Of a DNA stretch of 64,000 bases, positions 8,392 through 17,927 are shown piece after piece. The translations under genes and the position numbers were made by a program. The stretch is taken from positions 992,001-1,056,000 of the forward strand of contig NZ_JBHTKA010000001.1 in assembly GCF_042676245.1 (NCBI RefSeq), written 5' to 3'. The notes under the pieces were generated by a model. It was not told where the DNA came from, made no database searches, and saw nothing but the letters and a program-made list of their open reading frames with translations. The stretch comes from Ohtaekwangia kribbensis (GTDB lineage: Bacteria; Bacteroidota; Bacteroidia; Cytophagales; Cyclobacteriaceae). The number at the start of each line of letters is the position of its first letter. Position 1 is the stretch's first letter.

Positions 8392-10146
8392 TTAATGAAG
8401 TTGTATTTCGAATGGCAAACGTGCCTGCTCGCCCTGATATGTTTTAATCTTGTTGAGTTGCTGATACCAGATATAGGACTCTCCTAACTCTGACTTGATT
8501 GCATCTGCTTTCGCATTCTCTTCAAGTTGTGATATCAACTGTTCAAGGAAAGGTCTTTGCTCCGGATAGAAGCGAACTTTATAGTCGTCACCAACGCCAG
8601 CGCTTTCAGCTGCAATCTTTACTGCATCATCAAAACCACCGAGAGCATCCACGAGTTTTCTTTCCTGTGCCTGTGCTCCTGACCATACTCGGCCGGAAGC
8701 AACTTTTTTAATTTCTTCTACAGCCACACCTCTTCCCTCAGCTGCTTTGCCGGTAAAGGTATCGTAGTGTTTATTCAGATTTTTCTGCCAGAAATTCTTC
8801 TCAGCTTCCGTTAACGGACGTGATACAGTATACATTTCACCGAATTCACCGGTGCGTACTTCATCGAATGTAATTCCAAGCTTGTTGCCGAGGAATCCAC
8901 TCATATCGAACATCATTCCAAATATACCGATCGAACCTGTTATCGTGTGAGGCTGCGCTACAATCGTATCGCATCCCATTGCCAAGTAGTAACCACCGGA
9001 AGCAGCGTAATCGCCCATTGATGCAATTACCGGTTTTGCTTTCTTGGCAAGTTGTATCTCGCGCCACATCATATCGGATGCACGAAATTCACCACCCGGA
9101 GAATTTACGCGAAGAACAATAGCTTTGATATCATCGTCTTCACGTGCCTTACGAATCTCTTCTACAAATGTATCGGCACCAATTACCTGTTGCTGATTAT
9201 CTGCTTTGCCTGGCATAATGGTACCATCTGCTACAATAACCGCGATCTCGTTCTTGGAGCTTTTATAGTTTGAATACGCCTTGCGATATTTGTTATACTT
9301 GATGAATTTTATATCATCGCTTTTGGAAAGACTTAATCTGCCTTTCAACTCTTCGATGAGTTGATCTTTATAGTATAGCTCGTCTATCAAACCAAATTCT
9401 TTTGCTTCGGCTGCACTATGTACGAGCATCTTGTCAGAGATCTCTTTCAATTTCTCTGCCGGTATATTTCGTGCTTCGCCTATACGCTGCAGGGTAAAGC
9501 CATAGATAGAGTTAGCGAGCTCTGTAAGTTGAAGTCTGTTCTCTGGGCTCATCTTCTCGAGTATAAAAGGCTCTACGGCACTTTTAAATTCACCTACGCG
9601 GAAGATCTGAGGTTTGATCTCCAGTTTATCGAATAGTCGCTTGAAGAATGATATTTCAATCGTAAGTCCATTGAATTCAACTTCACCTTCGGGGTTAAGG
9701 TATATTTTATCGGCAGCTGACGCGAGGTAGTACGCACCTTCCGACATAACTTCATCGTAGGCCACAACCCATTTTCCGCTTTTACGAAAATCGAGTAATG
9801 ACTGACGGATCTCTTCGATCGATGAGAAACCTGCCATCGGGTAACTTACTTCGAGATAAATACCTTTGATGCTTGCATCATCTTTGGCATGTTTGATAGC
9901 ATCCTTTAATTGAAGCAAACCAATTTTAGGTACTTCGCTGGAGAATGGTAATCCTGCCAGAGGATTCTCTACCTGAAGCTCGGTAATCTGAGCATCGAGT
10001 TTTAAATGTAACACGGAGTTCTCTGCCACAACAACTTCTTCCTCTGCGGCTAATCCTCCGATAATGCCAATAAGAAAAATGAATGCGACAAAAGAAAACA
10101 CAATCAGTGCTACGAACGCAGCTAAAAAGCTTTTCCAGAAATTCAT
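8392..10146 (-). CDS. sppA: Signal peptide peptidase SppA, long (67K) type
   Basis: SppA digests leftover signal peptides in the membrane. The 584 residues begin with one transmembrane helix (about 6-30) and contain two tandem S49 domains, as in the long E. coli type rather than the short Bacillus type. The catalytic serine lies in the second domain (YAASGGYYLAMGCD) and the general-base lysine in the first (LASAADKIYLNPEGEV). Starts with ATG. Transcribed ahead of bioB, and divergent from folK. Confidence 0.94.
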   Translation of the reverse strand: MNFWKSFLAAFVALIVFSFVAFIFLIGIIGGLAAEEEVVVAENSVLHLKLDAQITELQVENPLAGLPFSSEVPKIGLLQLKDAIKHAKDDASIKGIYLEVSYPMAGFSSIEEIRQSLLDFRKSGKWVVAYDEVMSEGAYYLASAADKIYLNPEGEVEFNGLTIEISFFKRLFDKLEIKPQIFRVGEFKSAVEPFILEKMSPENRLQLTELANSIYGFTLQRIGEARNIPAEKLKEISDKMLVHSAAEAKEFGLIDELYYKDQLIEELKGRLSLSKSDDIKFIKYNKYRKAYSNYKSSKNEIAVIVADGTIMPGKADNQQQVIGADTFVEEIRKAREDDDIKAIVLRVNSPGGEFRASDMMWREIQLAKKAKPVIASMGDYAASGGYYLAMGCDTIVAQPHTITGSIGIFGMMFDMSGFLGNKLGITFDEVRTGEFGEMYTVSRPLTEAEKNFWQKNLNKHYDTFTGKAAEGRGVAVEEIKKVASGRVWSGAQAQERKLVDALGGFDDAVKIAAESAGVGDDYKVRFYPEQRPFLEQLISQLEENAKADAIKSELGESYIWYQQLNKIKTYQGEQARLPFEIQLH

Positions 10147-10201
10147 ACGTATAAGACTTTAAAGGTTCGAAATTAAGCAATACGCCCCCGAATAAAAAAA
10201 G

Positions 10202-10209
10202 TATGTTTG
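10202..10209 (+). promoter_or_regulatory. -7 box of the folK promoter
   Basis: TATGTTTG matches the Bacteroidota -7 consensus TAnnTTTG exactly. It ends 6 nt before the folK ATG, so the transcript would have almost no leader. No good -33 TTG was found at the usual distance. Confidence 0.45.
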
Positions 10210-10215
10210 CATGAC

Positions 10216-10707
10216 ATGAACAACGGCATTTTTCTTTTGTTAGGAACGAATTTGGGTGATCGGAGTCAGCATTTAGCCGCAGCCCGTGCACTAATCGAGG
10301 CAAAAGCAGGAAAAATCATGAAAGCGTCCGCGGTATATGTAACGGCTGCGTGGGGCAAAACCGATCAACCGGATTTTTATAACCAGGTAATTGAAATCGA
10401 TTCTATACTTTCTCCAGACGATTTGCTGCGAACTACAAAGAATATCGAAGAGGCAATGGGGCGCGTACGAACCGAAGCATGGGGCGCCCGCACCATGGAT
10501 ATTGACATACTCCTTTACGGTGATGTTATTGTTGAGCGTGAACAACTTACTATACCACACCCACGCATGAACAACCGAAAGTTTACCTTAATACCACTTG
10601 CCGAAATAGCAGCTGACGTAATCCACCCGGTTGAACAAAAGTCCATCCGCGAACTCCTCACCCTCTGCAACGACACGCTTGACGTGTCTCCGCTGGTACG
10701 CGTTTAA
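10216..10707 (+). CDS. folK: 2-amino-4-hydroxy-6-hydroxymethyldihydropteridine diphosphokinase (HPPK)
   Basis: HPPK transfers pyrophosphate from ATP to the pterin alcohol in folate synthesis. The 163-residue protein shows the family start LLLGTNLGDRSQHL and the diagnostic segment RTEAWGARTMDIDILLYGD, with the two metal-binding aspartates. The closing block is IPHPRMNNRKFTLIPLAEI. A TTG three codons upstream is in frame, but ATG at 10216 gives the usual N terminus. Divergent from sppA and convergent with fabD. Confidence 0.95.
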   Translation: MNNGIFLLLGTNLGDRSQHLAAARALIEAKAGKIMKASAVYVTAAWGKTDQPDFYNQVIEIDSILSPDDLLRTTKNIEEAMGRVRTEAWGARTMDIDILLYGDVIVEREQLTIPHPRMNNRKFTLIPLAEIAADVIHPVEQKSIRELLTLCNDTLDVSPLVRV

Positions 10708-10749
10708 GTGTGTACGTGCATTAACATAAACACCTAAACCCGTACACAC
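10708..10749. repeat. Inverted repeat between folK and fabD
   Basis: GTGTGTACG (10708-10716) is repeated inverted as CGTACACAC (10741-10749) and followed by GTAAACACAC. It fills the gap between two convergent genes, so it may act as a terminator. A longer copy with the same words lies at 36249-36336. Confidence 0.55.
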
Positions 10750-10758
10750 GTAAACACA

Positions 10759-11631
10759 CTAAAGGCTTGCAACTTCAGATTCGGGTGAAATCTTCTTCAC
10801 GAGGCCCTGAAGTACTTTTCCGGGACCGCATTCGATGAACGTTTTACCGCCGTCTTTTACCATATTTTGAACAGATTGTGTCCAGCGTACAGGAGCTGTA
10901 AGCTGTGCGATCAGGTTCTTCTTAATCGTTGCTATATCTGTTGATGGGAGTGCATTTACATTCTGATATACCGCGCATATAGGCTGTGCAAATGTAGTGC
11001 TCTCGATGGCTGCGGCTAATTCTGCGCGGGCAGGTTCCATAAGTGGTGAGTGGAATGCCCCTCCTACCTGCAATGGCAACGCGCGCTTCGCTCCGGCTGC
11101 TTTCATTTTTTCGCAGGCTATTTCGATGCCTTTTATGGTTCCGGAAATAACAAGTTGTCCCGGACAATTATAGTTAGCAGCTACTACAACGTCATCGATA
11201 GATGCACAGATGTCTTCTACTACTTTATCATCAAGGCCCAGGATGGCAGCCATTGTAGATGGATTGATTTCGCAGGCATGCTGCATGGCTGTAGCGCGTT
11301 TGGACACGAGTCTCAAAGCATCTTCAAACGACAGTGTCTTGTTAGCGACCAGCGCGGAAAATTCACCGAGCGAGTGTCCTGCAACCATATCGGGTTGAAA
11401 TGTATCGTTCGCCAACGCTACGGCTACTGAATGCAGAAATATAGCAGGCTGTGTTACTTTGGTTTGTTTTTGTTCATCGGCTGTTCCTTCGAACATAATC
11501 TTCGTCAGCTTGAAGCCGAGAATTTCATCGGCCTGATCGAACAGAGCCTTTGCCTTTGCACTTGATTCATACAAGTCTTTACCCATTCCGGTGAACTGTG
11601 CACCTTGTCCTGGAAATACATATGCCTTCAT
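10759..11631 (-). CDS. fabD: Malonyl-CoA:ACP transacylase
   Basis: FabD loads malonate onto acyl carrier protein for fatty-acid synthesis. The 290 residues carry the oxyanion-hole block FPGQGAQFTGMG, the nucleophile motif GHSLGEFSAL with Ser87, and catalytic His194 in GGAFHSPLME. The C-terminal IECGPGKVLQGLVKKI is typical. Starts with ATG. Unlike many bacteria, it is not clustered with acpP and fabF, which lie 10 kb away in this window. Confidence 0.96.
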   Translation of the reverse strand: MKAYVFPGQGAQFTGMGKDLYESSAKAKALFDQADEILGFKLTKIMFEGTADEQKQTKVTQPAIFLHSVAVALANDTFQPDMVAGHSLGEFSALVANKTLSFEDALRLVSKRATAMQHACEINPSTMAAILGLDDKVVEDICASIDDVVVAANYNCPGQLVISGTIKGIEIACEKMKAAGAKRALPLQVGGAFHSPLMEPARAELAAAIESTTFAQPICAVYQNVNALPSTDIATIKKNLIAQLTAPVRWTQSVQNMVKDGGKTFIECGPGKVLQGLVKKISPESEVASL

Positions 11632-11664
11632 AAATTTTTCGGATCGGGATAATTAATCCGCGCC

Positions 11665-11672
11665 CAAAAATA
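11665..11672 (-). promoter_or_regulatory. -7 box of the fabD promoter
   Basis: TATTTTTG on the minus strand matches TAnnTTTG, 33 nt before the fabD ATG. No clear -33 TTG was found at 19-21 nt. Confidence 0.35.
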
Positions 11673-11704
11673 GTAAAAAGCTGAAATGTGAGAATAGCAG
11701 CGTC

Positions 11705-12112
11705 TTAATCGACAAAACGGGCCTTTAATTCCGGTGTGGGAATCATGCAGTGATCCTGCTTTCCGAAAAAACGGTAGCGGTTGGTGGCGATAAAGTTATA
11801 GAGGCCATCGCGGATAAATTTCGGAACCACGCGAAGGATATATAGCCAGTGCCAAACGCCCGAGAGATGCCTGGCGATTCGAAGAGCTGCATCGCTTTTC
11901 TGGTACGCCACACCATCTTCGATTACGATAACACTATAGAGCTGATCTGTCGGGAGATTTACCCGGCGAAGCAAAGCCTGCGCGTAGTCTGACTGCAGGG
12001 ATGCGAAGCGAAATATAGCGGCACGGTCGCGTTTGATTACAAACTGAACCGTGCCGTTACAAAGATTGCAGACGCCATCAAAAAGAACCGTGATATGGTT
12101 ACTGTTGTCCAT
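11705..12112 (-). CDS. DCC-family thiol-disulfide oxidoreductase (DUF393)
   Basis: A 135-residue protein of the DCC/YuxK family, named for its N-terminal DxxCxxC motif, seen here as FDGVCNLCNGTVQFV. The FASLQSDYAQ and DALFxIAxHL-like segments (SDAALRIARHL) and the C-terminal YRFFGKQDHCMIPTPE are typical. Members are presumed redox proteins; substrates are unknown. Its ATG lies inside the end of the preceding large gene (14 nt overlap), so the two are translationally linked even though they look unrelated in function. Confidence 0.85.
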   Translation of the reverse strand: MDNSNHITVLFDGVCNLCNGTVQFVIKRDRAAIFRFASLQSDYAQALLRRVNLPTDQLYSVIVIEDGVAYQKSDAALRIARHLSGVWHWLYILRVVPKFIRDGLYNFIATNRYRFFGKQDHCMIPTPELKARFVD

Positions 12113-15047
12113 CCACGAGGTGAACCCATCCTTTAAAGGTCTTCACACTGTTGTTCGGATCGAGCGTAAAGAATGTTACTTCTGCTACATAGTAGTATAC
12201 GGCCGGTGCCAGTTCTACGCCACCTTCATCTTTACCATCCCAGTCGATATATATACTGTTTTCACTACCTGATTCGTACGAGTATACTTCCTGCCCCCAA
12301 CGATTAAATACCTTGAACTTTACCTTATCGACAAAGCGTGCGCATTTTTCAATGAGGTGTTGTGGTATTGTACAATCTTCAGGGTTTGGACAGTTCTTCA
12401 AATAATCACGAATGTTAAATGCACTGAACTCATCATTCTTGCCATCGCCATTCGGTGTAAACACGTTTGGCAATTCGTAGTAAGGACAATTGTCGTTACA
12501 TACTGGTTCACTTGGTTCGCTTTCATTACCGGAGCGATCTACAGCAACAATAGTATAACATCGTGCGAACGAAGGTAGGCCTACATCTGAATAGGTAGTT
12601 TGAACAGCCGGTACCTGCGCCAGGAATACACTTTCGCCTCCCGGAGTTGCCGAACGGTATATTCTGTAGCTGGCAATGTCAGCCTGACATTCTGCAGAGG
12701 CATCGTTCGTCCAGTTCAACACGTTGGTATAGGTTGAATTATCGCACGAGTTCTGCTGCAGTTTAAACTGATCGCAGTCGAGCAGATCAACCGTTAATAT
12801 AGGTTTACACGGAGGTATACTATCACCCGGCTGCACACAGATTATCTGCGAGAAGTTTTCGAGTGGCTCCGGTATTTTTGTTGGATTACCATACCCTCCA
12901 CGTGTCAATATACGGTAGCAGTAGGTAGTACCTTCATCGAGCGGTGTATTGTTAAACTGGCCCTTGTCGACATATACCTGTCCATCAACTGTAGCATCTA
13001 CACTATCAATCAATACCAGTTGATCCTCGGTTGATCCTTCTGGTCCACGGTATATCAAGTGGCGTGGATGTGATTGTATCTGGTTAGACCATGGTACTAC
13101 AGCCGTCCAGTTCAATTGAATTTGTCCTACTTGTGATTTTGTATCGAGTCTTACAGCAGAAGCAACTTCCGATGTTCCCACGAATTTATTTGTCAGTGGT
13201 GAGCCCGGAGAATAAGCGGCAATGCTATAATTATATATACTCTCTTCCGTATTCAATCCCTGATCCACGAACGTAGTATCGTTCGTAGTTTGTACTAATA
13301 AAGAGTCTGTTCCGCGTGTATACCCAACTGCTCTGTATACTCTATACTCATACGGTGGCGGGTATGTTGTTTTATTCGCATCAAACGGTCGCTTCCAGCT
13401 TACGCGGATCTGTCCATCGGCCGTACCTGTTTTTTGAACACTAACATGCGTAATGATCGGTACATCGGCAGGTATAGGTCCCACACAAGTATCTTTAGAA
13501 ACATAGCTTTCACCACCATCGGGCAATGCAAATGTCGCTACGAGTCGGTAGCAGTACATTGCTCCCGGTGCAAGTCCTTTACCTTCGTTGTCATCTATAT
13601 ACTGTGTTACCTGTGTACCGGTAGAAGTCTTGGCAGCTATGGTTGCTATATTTTCATAACCGAGAAACTCCGGCATACCCGTCTGGCAGCTATCCGGCCT
13701 GAACGAAGTGCTGTCAACCTTTCGCCATATCTGGATCTTTTCTGCATTGATACAGGTATACGGATCCCACTTGATGGTTGCCGTTCGGTTACTGAGATTG
13801 AGTTGTGCGTCATTCCACGTTGGTGCAGGACCGACAACTTTTATCCGCCAGGTCTTATAGGTTACGAGCGACACACCATTGCTCCTGCTATCCGATACTT
13901 TGAACACCACCTGGTACGGTTGCTCACGAATATGTTCGCAGGTAGTATTCCACTCAAACTCCAGTTTACCCGGTGAGTTCTGAAATATAGCGGGGTCCGG
14001 TGAAAATGTAGCCGGAGATTCAGATGGTATCAATTCGAATATTTGCGAGAACGCTTCGATTTTTACTTTATCCGGTGGTATATCCGGATCCGTTCCGATG
14101 ATCGTTTCTTTTAAAGTTTTACCTGCTTCTATACAAACATCTTCAGGCACTTCCAGGTCGGGGCGCTGGTTGTTACAGTCATCTTCAACAATGATCTGCA
14201 TATCGCGTCTCACATATCCCATGGCTACCCATTTGCCAAGTACCTTCCTCCACTCGCGTACAATGAAGGCTATATTATATTCACCCGCAAAGCCCGGAGC
14301 ATCCCAGGTAATGGTTCCGTCAAAGGCATCGATCTTGAAGGTAGGAGGACCATCGTCTGTCTCATTGCCGGTAGCATAATCAACATAAAATTTAGGATCG
14401 TTCGGAGCTTTATAGTTCAGTACTGTAGCATTGCGATCGCGGTAAGGCACTACCATCTCGTATGACAAGCTATCATTTCCGTCCGGATCATAAGCACCCG
14501 GGTTGTGGAAGAAAGCTTTACCAGAGCAGGCTCTGTCGATGGGAGGAATAGTAAGATCAGCAGGTGTACTGCAACCGAGGAAAGGATCGATAACGATTTG
14601 TGTCTCGATATAGAATGTTGTGTTAACCGAGTTATCCATGTTAAGCACACCTTCGTTACGGTTCGGCTCAACATAGCTGATGGTGTAACGGCCCGGACCG
14701 CCATAGGTATACTCCACGGTATAGAATGCGCGGGCAATACCGCGTTGCTGATCGATCACTGAATAGTTGGGATGTCCCGGACCGATTTCCGGAATGAGTA
14801 TACGCGGGCTCTTATCACCGAAGTCAAGATAATCCTGGTCGCCACCGAATAAAACATTTGTATTCAGCGTGTTGGTATACACTATCACGGTAATGCTATA
14901 CTTTCGTGCACTACAGGCACCGATTCTTCTAACAATGATATTTCCTGCACGCAAGTGAGTTGCAAATGCAGCTACGCCAGACAGAATGAAACAAAGTACG
15001 AGGAAAATTCCTCGCAGCATACTTCGGGTTAAAAAGGGCGCCTTCAT
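12099..15047 (-). CDS. Large secreted FN3 protein with type B T9SS sorting domain
   Basis: A 982-residue exported protein. A signal peptide (about 15-30, before THLRAGNIIV) is followed by an ectodomain with fibronectin-III-like repeats, including several beginning with QIQLNW or QIRVSWKR-type strands. The last 90 residues are the gliding-motility-associated CHU_C domain, recognised from NVFTPNGDGKNDEF, VFNRWGQEVY and the IDWDGK segment. That domain directs export through the type IX secretion system and surface attachment. The first domain (THLRAGNI, YTVEYTYGGPGRYT) resembles the N-terminal part of other Cytophagales CHU_C proteins. Ligand unknown. Starts with ATG. Confidence 0.88.
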   Translation of the reverse strand: MKAPFLTRSMLRGIFLVLCFILSGVAAFATHLRAGNIIVRRIGACSARKYSITVIVYTNTLNTNVLFGGDQDYLDFGDKSPRILIPEIGPGHPNYSVIDQQRGIARAFYTVEYTYGGPGRYTISYVEPNRNEGVLNMDNSVNTTFYIETQIVIDPFLGCSTPADLTIPPIDRACSGKAFFHNPGAYDPDGNDSLSYEMVVPYRDRNATVLNYKAPNDPKFYVDYATGNETDDGPPTFKIDAFDGTITWDAPGFAGEYNIAFIVREWRKVLGKWVAMGYVRRDMQIIVEDDCNNQRPDLEVPEDVCIEAGKTLKETIIGTDPDIPPDKVKIEAFSQIFELIPSESPATFSPDPAIFQNSPGKLEFEWNTTCEHIREQPYQVVFKVSDSRSNGVSLVTYKTWRIKVVGPAPTWNDAQLNLSNRTATIKWDPYTCINAEKIQIWRKVDSTSFRPDSCQTGMPEFLGYENIATIAAKTSTGTQVTQYIDDNEGKGLAPGAMYCYRLVATFALPDGGESYVSKDTCVGPIPADVPIITHVSVQKTGTADGQIRVSWKRPFDANKTTYPPPYEYRVYRAVGYTRGTDSLLVQTTNDTTFVDQGLNTEESIYNYSIAAYSPGSPLTNKFVGTSEVASAVRLDTKSQVGQIQLNWTAVVPWSNQIQSHPRHLIYRGPEGSTEDQLVLIDSVDATVDGQVYVDKGQFNNTPLDEGTTYCYRILTRGGYGNPTKIPEPLENFSQIICVQPGDSIPPCKPILTVDLLDCDQFKLQQNSCDNSTYTNVLNWTNDASAECQADIASYRIYRSATPGGESVFLAQVPAVQTTYSDVGLPSFARCYTIVAVDRSGNESEPSEPVCNDNCPYYELPNVFTPNGDGKNDEFSAFNIRDYLKNCPNPEDCTIPQHLIEKCARFVDKVKFKVFNRWGQEVYSYESGSENSIYIDWDGKDEGGVELAPAVYYYVAEVTFFTLDPNNSVKTFKGWVHLVDGQQ

Positions 15048-15591
15048 GGATGTAAATGTATTGTCCTGCTGATCAACATCAAAAGAATACGATAAGTTAC
15101 AATATAAAATCTTCCAGTGGATATGGAAAGGTCAACTACTTTAACGGTATAAAACGCTTTTTATTCTTCACCTGACTGGTTTTTAATAGTATAGACCCGC
15201 TTTCAACCCGTTCCGTTGGAACTTGCGTTGCTTCTCCTTGATCTTTACTCACCACCGCAGAGTTCTGTTGTTTTTATGCCGGCAGAAGTCGCAGATTTTC
15301 GCAGATAATTTTGATGGAAGTTCGTTCTTCCGATAGCTCATGATGAGTAGTATTGACATATCATATTCTGAGAATGTTTAGGATCGGGGGAACTTAACCT
15401 TGTGCGAAGCGTATTACTTCTTTTTCAAGAGATATACTCCGGCACGGCTATATTTCATTTACCAGCTTTGGTTTGCGTGTGTCTCCATTTCAATTACACT
15501 TTCACGCTAAAAAAATATACCCCATCTTTTTTCACTTTAGGTTTTATACAATATCTTCGTCTCAGCCAAAACCAATCACCTTAACCTACTC
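15048..15591. other. Intergenic region upstream of the secreted protein
   Basis: About 540 bases that should hold the promoter of the minus-strand secreted protein. I saw no credible gene. Bases around 15285-15310 contain GTCGCAGATTTTCGCAGAT, a tandem word of a kind common in dispersed intergenic repeats. No exact -7 box was found. Confidence 0.5.
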
Positions 15592-15762
15592 ATGAAACCT
15601 GATCCTAAAGCCTTGAAGGCTTCCTTGCTGAGACGCGAGCTGGAACTTCAACGCCTTATCCGACAAATGAAATTTGATCAACTTCACAACAGCCCGGTTT
15701 ATAAAAATCTTGAAAAGGAACTCAGTTCTGTTAAAGCACAGCTAATTCTAACAGAATCCTAA
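15592..15762 (+). CDS. Small basic helical protein, 56 residues
   Basis: An ATG frame of 56 residues, rich in Leu, Lys, Arg and Gln (KASLLRRELELQRLIRQM), predicted to be almost wholly helical and probably coiled coil. No signal peptide or membrane segment. The codon use is like its neighbours. I do not recognise the family. It lies about 50 nt upstream of another unknown gene on the same strand. Confidence 0.5.
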   Translation: MKPDPKALKASLLRRELELQRLIRQMKFDQLHNSPVYKNLEKELSSVKAQLILTES

Positions 15763-15815
15763 TTCTCTTCATTCTCACGCTTTTACCGAAGAAAGGCATC
15801 TATCATTACTATTTT

Positions 15816-16154
15816 TTGATCACGAATATATTTTCTGATGCGCCAAGTTTTGATCCTTCGGTTCAAATCACTGAACTTTACGGGCTTAACATATATTTAA
15901 CACGACCTTATATGCGCGTAGTTGGAGAAATTCCGCATCCGGATTGTAAGATCACACTTTTTGCCTGGAACAACCGCTACCTGATCAAGTTTGAACAGGG
16001 CTTTCTGGAGCAGACTTTTAAGATCCATGAATATGATGTAACATCGGAAGCAGACTTGCAGGCGCTGGTCGATGAAACCTTTATCCATGAAACGCTAACC
16101 CGATTCGAAGCCATGGGAGCCAGTCTTCGTAACAGGTTGAATGCGATAGGTTAA
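15816..16154 (+). CDS. Conserved-looking unknown protein, 112 residues
   Basis: A soluble protein of about 112 residues with mixed beta and helix content (RVVGEIPHPDCKITLFAWNNRYLIKFEQG, then a helical end). No signal peptide, Cys motif or catalytic signature is visible. The only in-frame start giving this length is TTG at 15816; the first ATG would leave just 80 residues and remove a likely first strand. It lies 69 nt before the acyltransferase gene on the same strand. Function unknown. Confidence 0.6.
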   Translation: MITNIFSDAPSFDPSVQITELYGLNIYLTRPYMRVVGEIPHPDCKITLFAWNNRYLIKFEQGFLEQTFKIHEYDVTSEADLQALVDETFIHETLTRFEAMGASLRNRLNAIG

Positions 16155-16223
16155 TCATCGTATGGCCTAATGATTTAAGGAATAACCGATAACGTTCAAC
16201 TTTTCACTATTTTGCGTCCCCGA

Positions 16224-17927
16224 ATGGAAGTCGTAGAGAAGAAAAATAAGAATAAGAAGTATAAACCTATCCTGGAAGGTATACCCGACTGGCCTGTATA
16301 TCAGTTAAGTAAAAACCGGAAGGAGTTTATAGAAGAAGTTGCAAAGAAGTCTATTGCACGTGTTAAGGAACTGCGTCCGACAACGAAACAACTTTTAGAC
16401 GAACTTCAAACTACTGTTTACCGCGAACAGCAACGCATGAAGCGTAACCGCTGGCGAGTTGACCCGGTAGATGAACCTCGCTTTTGGGCTACCATTAAAG
16501 ACGACATGGTAGGGCTTGATACCAAGCCTGCCGAAGAAGCCCAGGCTAAAGCTGAGGAAATTCTGCATCGAATTGTTTCGCGTTACGCCAACGAAATTGC
16601 CGGTAACTTTAATGCGAGCTCATATAAAGTAACGCGCGAGATTGTTAAGTTCTGGTTTGCCCGCTTATTAAATGGCGCGCGGGTTAAAAAATTCGGAGCA
16701 TTCTTCCGAAACCGCTATACCCTCCGTGATAAGATACATATTGTTGGCAAGGTAAAGCAACTGCGTAACCTCGCTACCAAGGGTACTGTCATTATGGTAC
16801 CGACTCACTTCAGCAATCTCGATTCTATATTGATAGGTTGGGTAATCCATTCGTTAGGATTGCCTGCATTTATATATGGTGCCGGACTGAATCTCTTCAA
16901 CATCAAGATATTCGCTTACTTTATGAATAGTCTTGGTGCCTATAAAGTAGACCGCAGAAAGAAGAACCTGCCCTACCTCGAAACGTTGAAACTATATTCA
17001 ACCCTGGCGATACAGAAAGGTGCGCATAGTTTATTCTTCCCGGGTGGAACACGTTCGCGTTCTGGCGCCATCGAAAAACAATTGAAGCTGGGCTTGCTCA
17101 GCTCGGCCGTTGAAGCACAACGAAACCTCTACCTGGACGCTGTTGATAGCAACAGCACCGAAGAAGTTCGTAAAATATTTGTAGTACCGGTAACCCTCAA
17201 TTATCACTTTGTACTGGAAGCTCCCGATCTGATTGATGACTATCTTTCTGTTAAAGGTCAGGATCGTTATTTACCTGAACAGGATAAATACGGGAGCTGG
17301 CAGTTGCTGCAATTCCTCTTCAAGTTCTTCACCAAAGGTTCTAACATATCTGTTTCCATTGGCCGCGGACTTGATGTAATGGGTAATTATGTAGATGATG
17401 ACGGTAATAGTCTGGATGCACAGGGAAGGGTAATTGATACGCGTGATTACTTTGTAAGCGATGAACATGTAACGATCGATAAGCAGCGCGAAGACGAATA
17501 TACCCGCATGCTCAGTCAGAAGATCGTATTCGAATATCATCGCATCAACCGTGTATTCGCCAGCCACCTGGTTGCCTTTGTTGCGTTCGAGATGTGGCAG
17601 AAGAAACACTCGAAGCTTGATCTGTTTGGATTGCTTCGCTTACCGGAGGAAGACCAGGTTATACCGTACGAAGAGTTTCGCGAAACCTGTAAGCGTGTGC
17701 GCAAGCATATCTATAAATTAAAAGATGAAGGCAAGGTATACCATGCAACGCACCTGAAAGGACAGATCGATCTGGTGATTCGTCATGGACTTGATAACGT
17801 TGGTATATTTCACTTGAAACGTCCGTTGTTGCTGAATCGCGAAGGAAATATTATCACAAAAGACTTCAACACATTATATTACTATCACAACAGGCTGGTT
17901 GGCTATGACCTTGAAAAGTTTATCTGA
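16224..17927 (+). CDS. PlsB-like glycerol-3-phosphate/lysophosphatidate acyltransferase
   Basis: A 567-residue acyltransferase of the PlsB/PlsC superfamily. Block I is VPTHFSNLDSILIGW (His and Asp of HX4D, with the Asn-Leu spacing of this group) and block III is FFPGGTRSRSGAI. Block IV is VVPVTLNYHFVLEA. No membrane helix is obvious. Family members acylate glycerol-3-phosphate or its lyso product in phospholipid synthesis. The next gene, gpsA, makes glycerol-3-phosphate and its start overlaps this gene's end by 23 nt, which supports the glycerol-3-phosphate acyltransferase assignment. ATG at 16224 is preferred over an in-frame TTG 12 nt upstream. Confidence 0.85.
   Translation: MEVVEKKNKNKKYKPILEGIPDWPVYQLSKNRKEFIEEVAKKSIARVKELRPTTKQLLDELQTTVYREQQRMKRNRWRVDPVDEPRFWATIKDDMVGLDTKPAEEAQAKAEEILHRIVSRYANEIAGNFNASSYKVTREIVKFWFARLLNGARVKKFGAFFRNRYTLRDKIHIVGKVKQLRNLATKGTVIMVPTHFSNLDSILIGWVIHSLGLPAFIYGAGLNLFNIKIFAYFMNSLGAYKVDRRKKNLPYLETLKLYSTLAIQKGAHSLFFPGGTRSRSGAIEKQLKLGLLSSAVEAQRNLYLDAVDSNSTEEVRKIFVVPVTLNYHFVLEAPDLIDDYLSVKGQDRYLPEQDKYGSWQLLQFLFKFFTKGSNISVSIGRGLDVMGNYVDDDGNSLDAQGRVIDTRDYFVSDEHVTIDKQREDEYTRMLSQKIVFEYHRINRVFASHLVAFVAFEMWQKKHSKLDLFGLLRLPEEDQVIPYEEFRETCKRVRKHIYKLKDEGKVYHATHLKGQIDLVIRHGLDNVGIFHLKRPLLLNREGNIITKDFNTLYYYHNRLVGYDLEKFI

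Noticed and set aside
15402..15584. 60-residue frame in the gap before the small helical protein
   Set aside because: It contains mixed hydrophobic and random residues with no signal peptide pattern, no promoter, and no support from its neighbours.
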